64,000 bases of DNA from Sarcocystis neurona (GCA_000727475.1 KL647326.1:651019-715018); one strand, 5' to 3'; shown: positions 43,640 to 56,199, counted from the first letter of the stretch. Notes: generated by a model from the letters alone, not told the origin. Numbers and translations: made by a program.

Positions 43640-45730
43640 ATCCTCCCTGTAAGTGCCGGCCACAAAGAAGTTTCTCCTCTGTCTTGGCCCATGGATGAGG
43701 ATGCGCGAGGGCAGTAGCCGACGCCACGAACATCCAGAGCATCGCTCAACAGCCGGCAGGCGGCAATCTGATGACAAGGGCCGGCAATTGTATGCTGCGA
43801 AGATGTGTCAACCTGCCAGGTTGTCAACAAGTTGTCACGTCAGACGCGACTGCAGACGGCTTCATCAGATACCGAGCTTAGAGTTGGAGGGGTGAGCATT
43901 TGTCTCTTGTAGAGAAATGCAGTGGTCCTTCTGCCTCGCTACGTCTGTTTCTGTTCTTCTGATGTAACGTCCTCTCCCTTCCTCCGGTGTTGTACTTTGG
44001 ATTTCCGGTGGAACATCATTATAAGTCCATACCCTTTTCTTGCGAACAGCTTCACATATGTGTTCATATATTTATATGTGGATACGTGTATTGAGAACGA
44101 GAGAGGGAGAAAGGGGGAAATTACATGAGGTACGCGCTACAAAGACGAACTCCACTTCTTATGCCCCTCTACTGGAGATTTTACATCTGCCGTGTACTCA
44201 CCACTCTCGGTAAATTCCACCAGTCACGGCCTCCTTTCGACAGACGAGAACACTAGGCATTTGTGAGTGATCCTCTCCCCCTCACGGGGGAGAGCCAGTT
44301 GGCAGCGGCGTGAGCTCGAGTTTAACGCGTTTTATGAACGTTATAGGCTTTAGTGTTCACAGCGAGGAAACATGAATTGGACAAGGACTGATACTTTCCC
44401 AGGCGTCCAAATGCCACGTCCCGCGGGATATAGAACAACCCGTGCCCGTGAAAATCTTTCCAGGATGTGTACTGGCTTATCACCATAGCAAGTAATTATC
44501 GCGTGTAACGATGCAGACATGCCGCCGCCACCGAAAAAGCTCAGCTAATCCTGTTTGTTTCTCCGTGCTTCACTGACAGTTAGAATTCACCTGTCGCCCT
44601 GATCCGTAAAGTCCCAAACTACCGAACACGTGCAAGTACGGCTCTTCTACGACATCAAATGCGCAGATCAGAAGCCAACGGCACACATTTTACGTACATT
44701 TCCCATACGGCCGACGTGTGAAGTAACCAACGAAGTATTCCGATATCGTCCACCCTCTTTGATAAGCGCGCGGCTCAGGGGATGATCAATACTCAAGTGA
44801 TATATATTCCACACGTGCAACAGTTTTTAACTATGTGTTACGATGGCCTTTATCTTCTGACGTGAATTGCGGCTGGGTTCGACACCGTGGCGACAAATGA
44901 ATTACGTGCGCTCGCGAGCGCCGGGCAGCATACATCTTCAACTGCGGCAACTGACTCGAGAGAATTATGAGAAGTGCACTCTGTGACATCGTGAATTTGG
45001 GTGAATCCAAAGACCGAAGACCGTGACTATACCTCTGCCACACAGGAGACGCCCCATGCACCTGGAGTTACCCCACCGCTCTGTACTTGATGGGATCGAG
45101 GGAACCATAATATTACTGTAGTCTTTGAGCTGCCTTGCGAATAGATTCTCAGGCTCTACTACGCACTACACATTACTGCATTCTTCGTACTGAGTAGGGC
45201 GTGTCTGGTAGCTCTGTTGAAAGTAATACATTCAGCCCTCGGGGGAACCTCACTGTATGTTCAACATAAGCAAGTACTCACTATAGATGAATGAGCCCAG
45301 ATAGACTGCGTAGCTCTGGCCCTCGATGGACGAGTGTGGACGCTGTGCGAGAGCACGATGTAAGAACAGCTCGTAACTACAAGTGTTTTTTGACACTAGT
45401 GTGCAAAACGTGTGAGCTGTCAGTTGACCCTTCCAGCGGGCACTGCACCTGGGATTATGCTAGTCGCACCAAAGTCATTGTTGTCATGCTCTAAATAGTA
45501 ATGGTGCTAATCCTCCTCACACATACCGTCTTGCATTGCGCGTGGCAAAAAAACCCCGGGTAACACGGTACCCTTGGCTACAGGGCACGCGTACGACCGC
45601 GGCTGGCTGCCGGCTTGGTACGCCGCGCAAATTAGCCGAACGAATTGGAACACCCTCCTTACACAAGCAACCAATCAAAAAGAGTGGTAGTGGGCTAGCT
45701 AGAGCGACGCACTGCAATCCTGTTCCATAT
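43640..45730. other. repeat-poor region without a recognised gene
   Basis: Balanced composition, short ORFs, no splice chain that I could follow. It precedes the + strand LEA-like gene and may include its promoter. Confidence 0.45.
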
Positions 45731-45860
45731 TTCTGAAATGCCCATGCATTTCAATGCTGGTTACAAACGCATTATCGCATCCCGCAGCATCACTACGTTT
45801 GACTTCCCATTTTGTCCCCCGTTCCTTCTTGTTACAAGCGAATCAACTCTTTTCTCGAAG

Positions 45861-46172
45861 ATGTCGGCCGAACAGGTACAAGCAGAAACAAGCAAAGGTT
45901 TCGCGGAAAAGGCGAAGGACACGATGGCCGCTGCAGGTGAAAGTGCCAAGAACGCGGCAGTTGATGCGTACCACGCAGCTAGCGAGAGCGTTTCAAACCT
46001 AGCTAAACATATGACTGGGGAAACGCACGCTGACACTGCAAAACAAAAAGCTTCTGAAGCCGTTTCGGCGGCTGAGGAAGGGGGAAGCAACGTGGGCGAG
46101 TGCATGAAGAGCGCGGCTGAGGACGTCAGAGAAGCTGTCAGCCGACACCCAGACGTGCCGCCACACGACTAA
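45861..46172 (+). CDS. LEA-like small hydrophilic protein (103 aa)
   Basis: A single-exon ORF. The start at 45,861 (CGAAGATGTCGG) is preferred; the frame also holds an ATG at 45,738, but the added 41 residues do not resemble the rest. The protein is rich in Ala, Glu, Lys, Ser and Asp with few large hydrophobics. It is built of loosely repeated amphipathic segments such as GFAEKAKDTMAAAGESAKNA and TAKQKASEAVSAAEE, like the 11-residue repeats of group 3 LEA proteins. LEA-like proteins are known from coccidian oocysts, where they are thought to protect against drying and cold. One Cys near the C-terminus is unusual. It ends His-Asp after VSRHPDVPPH. It faces the second LEA-like gene 3.6 kb away. 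The family call is by composition and pattern. Confidence 0.75.
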   Translation: MSAEQVQAETSKGFAEKAKDTMAAAGESAKNAAVDAYHAASESVSNLAKHMTGETHADTAKQKASEAVSAAEEGGSNVGECMKSAAEDVREAVSRHPDVPPHD

Positions 46173-46179
46173 GTTGACG

Positions 46180-49100
46180 TGACAGGAACTGCAGTTGAGC
46201 TACGATACCGGTAGAATTTCACCAGGGCTATAAGCGCCGTGCAACAAGCATGATGACGGCGTTCGTTTCACAGAGGCCAGCCTCGTTCCGTTTATGTGCT
46301 GGTGGAGCGGCAACACTTTTTCGTGACGTGGTTCATTATGGGGTGCTTTACGTGAGTATATGATCGATTATGTGTACACCTTGGTTAAAGGATTTTCCAA
46401 CTTTTTAGAGTGTTGGTGATGTGACGAAGGCACGTTCACATTGTGCCGGTGCGGCCTCGAGACGCGTCTGAGCGACTGATCGCGTGTGCTGCTCTCGTTT
46501 GAAACGTACGTCTACCCAAGTTGTGAGAGGAAAAATGTGGCAGTACAAATAATACGCTTTTGCTGCATATGCAGGTGGCCGTCGAATTCCTTGGTTAGAA
46601 ACATGTTGAACTGGGCCGAGCCTGTTCATGATGGCCGGTATGTACGAAGTAGAATCTCGCGCGTGTGGCAACGGCAGTCCACATGCACGCTCAAAAGGTG
46701 TGGTCACGGAAAAACCTAGGAACATTCTTTTGCTCCGGAATGATTGTTGTCGCTCACTTTGCTGAAGATGACTAGGAAATACTTGTGGTTAAATTTAGGG
46801 GAGCGACATGGAAGACCTGTTGAAACGTTACTTGCAAATAGGCTCCCACGCTACACGGTCTACTCTGATAGAATCGTAGAAGTGTCCGTTTATCAACTGA
46901 GAGCACGCGTGGGCAAACCATTACTGTCACAGCTGTACTGAGGTGCCGTGCGGTAAGATTGCCTCTTTGCGCATTCGATTCTCCGTGCGCTTGTATTCAG
47001 AAGCAACGCAAGGAGGTACATCACTGGTTTCTAGGTGGTGAATGCTCATATTACTGGTAAGTGGGTGGCTGTTCTATCCCGTCACGTGCCGTTCTGCGTT
47101 CTGGATCCGCCGCGGCGAAGCGTAAACGAGTCTCCCGGAGACGCAGTCCGGGGGGACAAACGACAGTGTATGCTGCACTCCTGAAAGACGCTATTATCCG
47201 CGCCACGTTGCTCCTCTTCTTGCGACAAGCTGATTTGCCTACAACTCTCTAGTTTCAACACGTCACAGATCGAGCTTCGCGTGCTTCTCCAAGTCTGGTT
47301 GCGGAGATCGTATACAGTGAAGTAAATTTCTCCACCATATGTTGTTCAAAGCGGCATCGCCTGTTCGGTTCTTCTAAGAGAGGAACGCAACACTACGTCT
47401 CCGTTCAACGCAGTGCAACCACTTGGCACAGTTTCATGCATGGACATACAGACGACCTAGTGCGAGAACACTATACAGGTAAGCGCAGCCACCTGATCTA
47501 CTGCGCTTAACCTGGTCTAAAGTAGGCACTTTAATCTGCATCACTCCAGAAGCGCTGCAGCAGCTATCTCTTCTCGGTGGGAGTGTGTGTGCCTGATAAC
47601 TGCACCGAAGAAATCATGGAGTTTCAGGGTAGTAGTGCGCGAAGTCACCCGGAGGCAGGAAGTCTACTTTCTTTTTGGTGCATTTAAACACGTCAGCAGC
47701 CTCCTCTATCGCCCCAAAGTATATTAATGCGTAATAAAAAGAAATACGGCACACGAGTGTGCTTCCTTACGGAGATGCGACCGCGCTGGCAGGTTGGTCG
47801 GTGAAAAAGAAACACTGTCAGTATGGTTTGGTATCCCCCCTGCTTCGCGGCCCTGTACTTCCTCATAATGTTCTTCTGCTTGCAGTTAATGCGGAGGGCC
47901 AAGGCGTGAGCTCATCACAGCTTCTTCCAGTTCTCCTTGGTTGGTTTTCAGGGACAAGGACACCGAAACAAGCAGACGTAACCCCTTTTTCGAGGCACAC
48001 ACTCTTCAGGTGTACGGCTCCGTCGTGCCCCCATCGGTGCGTGATGGCGCCATAATTCGTGCGCCGGTAGTTATGCACAAAGGCGGTTGATGTGGTCTTT
48101 GTCGTTGGTAGCAAGGTCCCCGGAAGCATGCTGCGGCAAAGCTTATTCTTTTGTAACTTTTTAGTAGAGCAACGAAGACAGGATAGAATTGCGTTACCTT
48201 CGTAGATCGTCCCTTGCTTCCATGTTGAATCCAGCCCAGGTGTTTCGCCCACGGCAGAAGACCAGCGCATCATGAGCATCAGCAGCAGACAGAAGCACTG
48301 AAACACAAGCTCCGCACACGATGGACCACCTTGTGCGACGCAGGCGAAATGTTTCACTGAACTCACAACTGCGCCCGTAAATGTTCCAGGCGACAGGCGC
48401 GATATTAACCCACGACAAAATTTCGTGTGAGCTTCTTCGCCAGAAACGGCTTTATCATAGCCATAATCACGCGGTACGTAGCAAACCGTAGGATTAAAAC
48501 AAAGTGAACTGTCTCCTGGTAGAAGACGCTGCAAGTTCAGCCCAGACAATCCCGTTCGACGTTTCCCCCTGGCTGCAGGCCTTCCTGATAAATAGCAGAT
48601 CTGCTCGCCAACGTCGTGTACGCTTCCGTCCGGCTCCTATGCACGTTGGACGCCTGCGCCAAAGACCAGTGTCTGTTCGCAGCAGGCGGACGCACCGCAC
48701 TTTTCCTGTTTTGCACTTGCACATCGCACGGTTTAGAGGCCTCTTGTAAAGAACGCTACTGCTAAGGAGTGACTTCCAGTGAGATATATATGTATGCGGT
48801 GCACTCGTATGCTCCTCATGTGCTGCACTTTTGGGGGATGACACTGCGCCTCAGCGGAATGAGGCACTGTGAAACGTCAGGCTGTTCGAAGGGTTGGGTA
48901 TGTTGATGGATCCGCGTCGCACGTGCTCACTTTTCATGGACACTAAAAGATGTGCTCCAGGAATCTAGTGTTAAGCACCATTTGTAGAGGACGTGTATCT
49001 GGTCTTAAGGGCCAGAGCCAACGTAGCTCTGTTGTTGTCAAAACCAGTGTTCCTGCGCGATGCACTTAGTAGAGATACGATGCCCGTCACCCACTGCAAA

Positions 49101-49740
49101 TGCACGTAAGCGACTGCAGAAGCATAAGGCGACAGAACGTAAGCGAGACGGACTCCCACGTGGGTGTGTAAAGTCTTTAGAAGAGACGGTATTTACGACA
49201 CATCACAAAGTGTGCTGCCAGCTGCAAACAACTATGCCCGTGCATTTGTTTGGGTCGCTGTAATCCTTTTCTCACTACGGAGTAGAGCAGCGTTCTCGCT
49301 TTACTTAAAGAACATCACGTTTCAGAACTCTGATACCGACAGCGAAGAGAGTTCCCCTTATCACCACACTTGCACACCTGCGACACCTCTCTTAAACACA
49401 AGTGTCTACCAACACCGACTTTTAAAGCTTCGGCGTTGTACCAGTGGCATAACAAACGTCACGCTGCTCATAATTATTTACCCATCACATTCATCGTAAT
49501 CATTCACGCACCACATTTGCTATAAGATTTCTGGATGACCTGTGCTTAACACTTCGGTGTTGTTCATAGGCGCACCAGTGCTCCTTGTACGGAACCCCAC
49601 CTAACGCAAGGAGGCCAGAGAACGCCAAAAAGAAAAGGGAATAGGATCTTCATATCACAGTTTCAAGAGCTGGACACTATTTTTTTGGTAATTGTCGCCC
49701 TTCAGCTCTTCAGCTGTTCCTGCAGGTCCCGTTCTCTGGC
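46180..49740. other. region between the two LEA-like genes
   Basis: No certain gene. Candidate - strand coding pieces are LLSAADAHDALVFCRGRNTW near 48,290-48,190, ending CGAAG|gtaacg, and a 75-codon ORF from an ATG within 46,405-46,725 (MNRLGPVQHVSNQGIRR). Neither has a full gene model. The 3' ends of both LEA-like genes point into this region. Confidence 0.4.
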
Positions 49741-49747
49741 TCACAGT

Positions 49748-50140
49748 TCAGGAAAATGGTGCTGTTGCTTTCTCTTTCGCAGCGGACGCAACATCTTGTG
49801 CTGCCTGGCCCGTCTCCTTCACCCCTTCACCAACAGCCGAACCCACTGCCACACCCGTCTCATACGCGGCAGCACCCGCACGCCTGGCCGTATCAGTTGC
49901 TGTGCTCGCAGCATCTCTAATCTTCTCACCGGCAGTGGATCCATAATCTCTTATGGTGTCCACCATAGAGCTGCCGGCGTCTTTGCCTCTCTCCGCCGCT
50001 TCTGCAGCGTAACCCGTTCCTTTTTCGTATGCAGCACTAAGACGGTCGCCTGCAGCACTACCTGTATCACGGATATTTTCCTTGATAGCGGCTCCGGCCG
50101 AAAGACCTTCACCTTTCATCTCGTGGAGAGTGTCTGACAT
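49748..50140 (-). CDS. LEA-like small hydrophilic protein (130 aa)
   Basis: A single-exon ORF starting MSDTLHEMKGEGLSAG. The upstream frame is open but has no ATG and contains a TATA-like element, so 50,140 is the start. The protein is a run of imperfect 11-residue amphipathic repeats rich in Ala, Gly, Thr, Lys, Glu and Asp (SAAYEKGTGYAAEAAERGKD, SAVGEGVKETGQAAQDVASA). It has no Cys and no Trp and ends KEKATAPFS. This is the pattern of group 3 LEA proteins, and coccidian oocysts express such proteins. It is convergent with the LEA-like gene at 45,861 and shares composition but little direct sequence, so they look like diverged paralogues. It probably acts as a soluble protectant; location is not evident. 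Confidence 0.8.
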   Translation of the reverse strand: MSDTLHEMKGEGLSAGAAIKENIRDTGSAAGDRLSAAYEKGTGYAAEAAERGKDAGSSMVDTIRDYGSTAGEKIRDAASTATDTARRAGAAAYETGVAVGSAVGEGVKETGQAAQDVASAAKEKATAPFS

Positions 50141-50223
50141 TGTCGAGACTTTTTGGACATGAAGGACCAAGAGAAGTGGTCGTACGCGACGAAAAAGTTG
50201 ACTTCGAAATGAAATTGGTCCAC

Positions 50224-50242
50224 AGCGTGGTATATAAACTAG
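50224..50242 (-). promoter_or_regulatory. TATA-like element upstream of the LEA-like gene
   Basis: GCTAGTTTATATACCACG on the - strand, about 90-100 bases upstream of the start codon at 50,140. Apicomplexan promoters often lack a clear TATA box, so function is uncertain. Confidence 0.3.
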
Positions 50243-50857
50243 CGGTGCTCCTTGCGGAAAACCCAAGGGAAAACAGATCTAGATCATGAGGAGGACGAGT
50301 GAATCATACAGTGATTGAACTATCCGGCGCTGTGGTGTGTTGACTGGAATTGCGCGGCGCACGGTTGCGGCGGCATTAGCAACGCCGGATGCCTCCACCT
50401 AGTGTAAAGAAACACCTTGACAGCTCGAAAACCTGGCAGGACAATGTGGTGCGGTGGACCACCCCATCACTGGTGGTGGAAACTGCGTGACGCTCTTTAC
50501 CACCCGTGCGTGGTTCAAGAGGCACGCGGAAACTAAGCTTTTGGCAACAAAATTTTATGATGTCGCTGATGATGGAGGAGTTTGTTGGAAGAGTCCATAC
50601 GGTAAAATCTGAGGGTACTCCTGGGCTGTGGTGTCGGAGAAAGTAGGGGTCAATGGAGGTCGCCGAAATCGAACCTGACATTATGCTTGAAGCGAGATGC
50701 CTAGGCTGCGGTTGTTGCCGAAGTACTATTAATGTTTATAATAAAGTACTGTGCACGTGAAATCCGCGTGTCCTGTGCAACGGTCACCTCACCTTAAGAC
50801 CTTTGAATAAGGGCCGACCGCAGTAAAGCGAGAGGTCAGGCGCGCGCAGGCCTACTC

Positions 50858-51091
50858 CTACATAGCCGGAGATGTGCCATCGAGCGTCCTCTGTAAGTGA
50901 AGGGCCTGCTGAAGGTCGGAGTGTTCCCTCCGATCAGTGTATTTAACACGTTGACCAGAAGGAAGGTTTGTAGAGGGACGGTGAGGTGCACGCTCGACAG
51001 CGGTAGAGGAGGATGCTTCTACGCGTGCCATTCCTGCGACCCGCTTTTGTAGACCGAAGAACCGATCACGGTTACCGTCCGACATTCTCGT
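50858..51091 (-). CDS. possible small ORF or exon
   Basis: From an ATG near 51,085 the - strand reads MSDGNRDRFFGLQKRVAGMA, then a Ser/Thr/Arg-rich stretch to TAG at 50,858, about 75 codons. The composition is protein-like and begins like the nearby LEA-like gene (Met-Ser-Asp), but it has no LEA-type repeats. No splice or homology evidence. Confidence 0.2.
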   Translation of the reverse strand, partial: TRMSDGNRDRFFGLQKRVAGMARVEASSSTAVERAPHRPSTNLPSGQRVKYTDRREHSDLQQALHLQRTLDGTSPAM

Positions 51092-51189
51092 GCTTCGGCA
51101 ATATGACAGGACAGCCCACAGTCGCAGTCTAGCTGGAATGTAGTCGGCATGTACCGACTGATGGTGCAGTTTTCGCTTCACATGAAAAC

Positions 51190-54100
51190 TACCCGTAAGG
51201 CTGTTCAGGCTGCCCAGGGATCTACAAGCTGGGGCACTCTATTTGAGGGAAGTACTGGCTTGTGACTTTCATGTAGGGTACCACGAGAAACGGTAGATGA
51301 TACCTTTATCTGTGAGTTTCCAACGGTTTCAAGGTTGTTCACCATGTTTTGATGCTAGATGGTACAGCGGCAACAGACAACCTGCGGCAGTGCCGCACCT
51401 GCCGACATGTGAATGCTAGCAACGCCTGCAGGAACTCGTCTCCATGCACTGTGTAAAGGCAGCACGGATTGTGGCGACACGTAAGCCAGGAATGTGCAGG
51501 GTCGGACAGCTGCACAACGTATGAGACTTTCAAGAATTGTGAAACGTCGGCGCCTGCCACGTTCGAAAGCCCACGTCGGTATTACCAATTCTGCGCATAT
51601 CTCCTGAAAACATTTATATTACTTCACACCAGGAAGAAGCGTACATGATGCAACGCAGCTGTGCTCTTTCGCTGAACTACGACAATGCCTGCACCTTGTC
51701 TGCACAACAAGCACTTTGGTGGAAGCGCCTGGCACCGTACGTATATAGGTACTTATTTATGAAGACTCACATTCGCTTTCTACGCTGGAACACATATTGT
51801 GGGAGAACCGCGACGCAACTTTGGGTGGCTCTCAAGGGTTTATATTTCGCTCTCGGAAGCACCCACTGACCGTATCATCTGTACGCTGTCCTCTCGACAT
51901 ACTTTCACACTAACAACGTGGCGAGCTCAATAGCAGAGGCAGTCGAGCAGTGCCTACCTTGTCAGATCGTCGTCAGGCCCTCCTTTTAATCGCAGCAGAA
52001 TGAATGTTTCGAGACGCTTCCAATTCGTATCCAAGGACCAAATTGCAATACGCACACCTACAAAAGGCACTTTAGGCCAGTAAACAGTCCAGTAGAGACT
52101 AAGACGCTTTTTCCCCTGCAAGAGGACTGAATTAGACGACAGTCGAAGTGTGTCTTCAAAGCCGTGAACGAGCTCCTACAGAACGGTGCAGGGGCCGCCT
52201 TTACGTTTGCAGCGATTTGATCAGCCCCTTTCAGTGCGTCGTAGCCACATAGTGCAGAGGTGACCACGGAAATGCGAGACTCTGATTTGGGTCACATCAG
52301 TAACTTTCTGCCTCCCTCACCATAATCGTGGACTTTTCTAGTAGGCGATCCCACTAGTTCTTTCACTGGGTCTCACAATTGAGATCTGCGTGAATCGCCA
52401 CAGGCGTGTGAGCCCTTTTTTCCAGAATGGCGTGGGCAATGCTGCCCCAATGTATCGAAGAATATGCGGCGCCCTGACACCAGCGCCACAATTCGCGTGT
52501 CTACCAGCCACACGCGTCTATATAATGTATGTACACCGTGCACGCCTGCTGGTGTTTTCAGATACACCACCTTTCAAGCAAGATCTGAGGGGGCTGCCAG
52601 TTGTTACAGATTATAGAATAGCGTCGCACTACGCCCTTATCCGCGGAGCACACCGTTTCTCAGTTTGGCTAAAGACATACGACTGCAGCAAGGCCGACAG
52701 ATCCTCGTTCGGCCTCGCTCTCCCTCAATCGGCTCGCCTTCCTCAGTATTGAAGCATTCACATCACGTTAGCTAATTCACACCCCTTCACCCGTCAGCCG
52801 AATAAAGCAAGAGAGTTTTGTGCTCGTATACTACAAGCTCCTAGCAAGGGACTTTGGACGGGGATCCACACCACGCGTACGTAGACAGCGGAGGAGATGC
52901 AGGAGTACTTGTACCTCAGTGTGCCGAAAAGCTACCCAGTGTATGGCCCTAAATACGTCAAAAAAGGAACGGCGACTTCAACACAATTTTCGTGGAAAGG
53001 GAACTCCAGAATAGGCTGGACAGCATGATACCTCCGCAGATACCGTGCACCGTGTCCGCCGTACTACCGCTCTCTGCAGTGTTGTTTCTTCCATAGACGA
53101 ACATTCCAGCTCAGAGAGCGGAATTAACGTGTCTCAGTGACGCTGCCGGGGACCGTGGATGCTGCCGAATACGACAGATTACAAGACTCCGGAGACATAA
53201 GTAAGGAGAAATAAACAAGAGACATGGCCAGATTGGATGATTAAGGTCTAAAAGTGCGTGAACAACTACAAGCGTACCGGGGAAACGATAAGGGCTTAAC
53301 AGTGGCACAGAGTTTGTGTCTAACGCCAGAGGGGCACACAATGGAAACAGGCACTCGCGCACGGAATGCGCTGCAAAGCTTCGCTAGGAATCTCTAAAAA
53401 CCCATCAATGAGAATGATGTGCCGACGAAAACAACGAAGCGGAGGTACGTTGGCGTCCGATTGTGCTGGTCAATTTTTTTCAGAAAATGGTCCTCGCCAC
53501 TGCTTGTAGTGAAGGACGAATGTGTTACTATTCTTAACGCGGAAAGTAGCTGTGTTGCGCATTCCCAGACATTTCAAACATGACGTCATACTTCCAGGGT
53601 TTTGCCGCTCATTTCCTTTTTGAAGGCAGCACAATCCTCAACGTGAGAAGCGGAGCACGGAGGACGAGGTTCCACTTATGGAGACTACTGCACGCGTCCA
53701 TCACGGATAACGATGGTGTTGCGTCTTGTACAAAATATATCTTCTCCCATACCCCCAAGATACGCAAACGGGTGCGCACCTCCCCTACTTAACCCCGTCC
53801 GTCTCGCAGAAAGCCATACTTCGCAGTCACAGAATTGTACTTCACCGCAGCACCTCGCTCCGGCGCCATCCGTCCTCACCGCTGTAGCAGGTGTACGAAC
53901 AAATCTGTACAAATCAAGTACAAGTGTTTCACCATTTGCCGTGGAATTAGAGTCACAGTCGATTTTATACACGAGATTGGCTCTACTTTCTTCCACTTGC
54001 CCTGTAGGAGTTGGCCAGCACACGTAATTGCAGTAGGATTGTGTGAGGGGAAGGCAGGTCCGGTGGCCGTGTTGGGTTGGTAAATTTTTTTTGCTGGCCA

Positions 54101-54960
54101 AAGTGTATAAAACTGTCCTGGTGAATGCCGTGCGTCCGTGCGCACGACGATCGTGGTGACCACGGCACGTACTTTTTACAGCGACTCTGCAAGCGTGTTT
54201 CCGAGTCAACACAAACGGTAACCTACACCCTTAGAACTGACGCTGCCTAGGACGTTGTGCCCTACCACTTGTGGTTTTGGATTCGTCATGCCATCCTCGA
54301 TGGGACATGTCAGACCATTCTCAGCTCTCAAACGCACTTCCACAAACGTTCAATGGATTCACGTGGTGACGCTGTTGTAGAAGAACGAGTTACGTCACTG
54401 AGATTCCCGCACATCTGCTGTAGAACTGGGCGATTTCTTCCAGTGTCTCTTCCCAAAAAGCACAACGAGGCAGGGGTATCCGCGCTGTTGGGCAGCTGCG
54501 ATTCTTTGATTGGCAGTTTCTATCCAGTGCAAGTCCTCTCTCGATGCGATCACCGACCGTCACCAGTGTTCAGTGCTGTGGCACCGTCGCCTCGTTCCCC
54601 GTCTGCTGACAGCAGCTGACCGTGAGCGGCTGTTGCGCCACCATTGTAATTATTATGCCCGTGCGGAACGGCCCTGACTTATCGCAAGCCGCGACACTTG
54701 TACGCAGAGCTTTTCAAAGGGGTTGAAGAGATGGAAAGGGCCTACTCTTTTCCGGGCGACAACTATTTCCTTGTCTGCGTTCATCGCACACATATACGTT
54801 GTAGAGATACGAAATTTCAATATACATGGATATACGCTTGTGTGCGTATGCAGGAAAACGGAAGTGCACACATCGGCGGCACATATCAATACACTTTTGA
54901 ACACACAGACGAACAAATGTAAGCGTACGGAGAGACAAATAATGGCCAAATATTTCTTTA
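51190..54960. other. repeat-poor region without a recognised gene
   Basis: ORFs of 60-175 codons occur on both strands. The longest, 53,685-54,212 -, overlaps an equally plausible + frame, 53,713-54,027, so neither is called. No repeats of note. Confidence 0.45.
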
Positions 54961-54968
54961 AGAAGACC

Positions 54969-55110
54969 CCTTACCGCGCCAGACAGTAGATGAATGTCTC
55001 TTTGGGAAGACTCGTTACTCCGTCAAATAGTAGACGAATGCCTTGTTTGGGAGATTTGTTACTCCGCCAAATAGGAGACGAACACCTGTTCTGGAATTCT
55101 CGGTACTCGA
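54969..55110. repeat. 44 bp tandem array, three copies plus remnant
   Basis: Units begin at 54,969, 55,013 and 55,057 with a form of TTACTCCGTCAAATAGTAGA and end in a T/G-rich part. Identity between neighbours is roughly 70-75% by eye. A decayed fourth start (GTACTCGATC) follows near 55,101. The period is not a codon multiple. Confidence 0.85.
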
Positions 55111-55457
55111 TCTTGCGCTGGTCGCGGCGTGGCACGGACGGGGTCCGCAAGGTAGGGGGGGGCCTGGAAAAGACATGGACTTGAACGTGCAAGTGCATTT
55201 TTTCGGGGTAGGTGTAGACTTTCAGTCCAATCAAGAAAGTACATTTCCGCCCTACTGTAATTGATACGGTAGTCACAGGCTTTCTCGTAGCGAGATGCAC
55301 TCATTCAGGCGTACGCATTTCATGAAGCCTGTGCTCTAACGGTGTCACCGCATGAAGCGTCGTCTGCCGTAACCGGCGCCGTCCTGGCGTTCGCCTGGCG
55401 TTGCTGGCGAAGGTGCCGCGCACGTTCGTGAACACGTGAGACATACATGTATAGGAC

Positions 55458-56190
55458 AGGCGAGCCCAGCGTTGCATGAGGGACTAGTGCATGTAAGTGG
55501 CCTTTACCTACAAAACGCTTTCGTTTTAGCCATCCGTAATGTAATTAATATTTGCAGTTGTGGACTCCAGCCCGTGCATGCATTTTCATCGCGTACCTGT
55601 TTGTTCTGGAAAGCGCCTGTCTCTGTAGCACGTGTACACTGCCACCTGTAGGTAAACAGACGTACAGACGCGACGGTCACGAAACAGACGTGACTGGCAC
55701 AAGGTTCTAGAAAAAGGGCAGTGCTGTCTTCGTGCAAGGCGGCACTCGAAGAGAGTGCATTCCACTCTGTGTACCCGCCACAAGGGGCGACCTGCGTGCC
55801 CACGCAGATACGTGTTTAGCCTAGGCGAGTTCAGCAATGCATGACAGACTAGTGCACGGAAGTGGCCTTCACCGACAAAAGGCTTTCGTTCTAACCATCT
55901 GTTTGGCACTTGATATTTGCACCTGTGTACGCCAGCCCGTCTATGCATCTTCATCGCGTGCTAATCTGTTCTGTCCGTGGCGAGTGTCTCTCTTCCTGGC
56001 ACGTTTACACTGCCACCAGTATATCTACAGACGTACAGACGCGACGGTCACGGACCAGATGTGAGTGTCACAAGGCTCTTGAAAAAAGACAGTGCTGTCT
56101 TCGTGCAAGGCGACACTCGAAGTGTGCATTCCACATTGTGTACCAGCCACAAGGGACCAACTGAACACACGGCGTATATCTACAGGGGAC
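55458..56190. repeat. tandem duplication, about 365-371 bp unit
   Basis: Copy 1 starts near 55,458 (AGGCGAGCCCAGCGTTGCAT) and copy 2 near 55,823 (AGGCGAGTTCAGCAATGCAT). Matching blocks continue through GACGCGACGGTCAC (55,669 and 56,039) and CAGTGCTGTCTTCGTGCAAG (55,719 and 56,090). Identity is roughly 75-80% by eye. Short ORFs inside both copies are not conserved in frame. Confidence 0.9.
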
Positions 56191-56199
56191 ATCCTTCAG

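Noticed and set aside
45738..45860. N-terminal extension of the + strand LEA-like protein from an upstream ATG
   Set aside because: The 41 added residues are hydrophobic/aromatic and unlike the rest, and the internal start has a better context and matches the Met-Ser start of the second LEA-like protein.
50141..50266. N-terminal extension of the - strand LEA-like protein
   Set aside because: The extended frame starts at TTG, has no ATG and runs through a TATA-like promoter element.
53685..54212. 175-codon - strand ORF
   Set aside because: An equally protein-like + frame (53,713-54,027) covers the same bases and neither has start or splice support.
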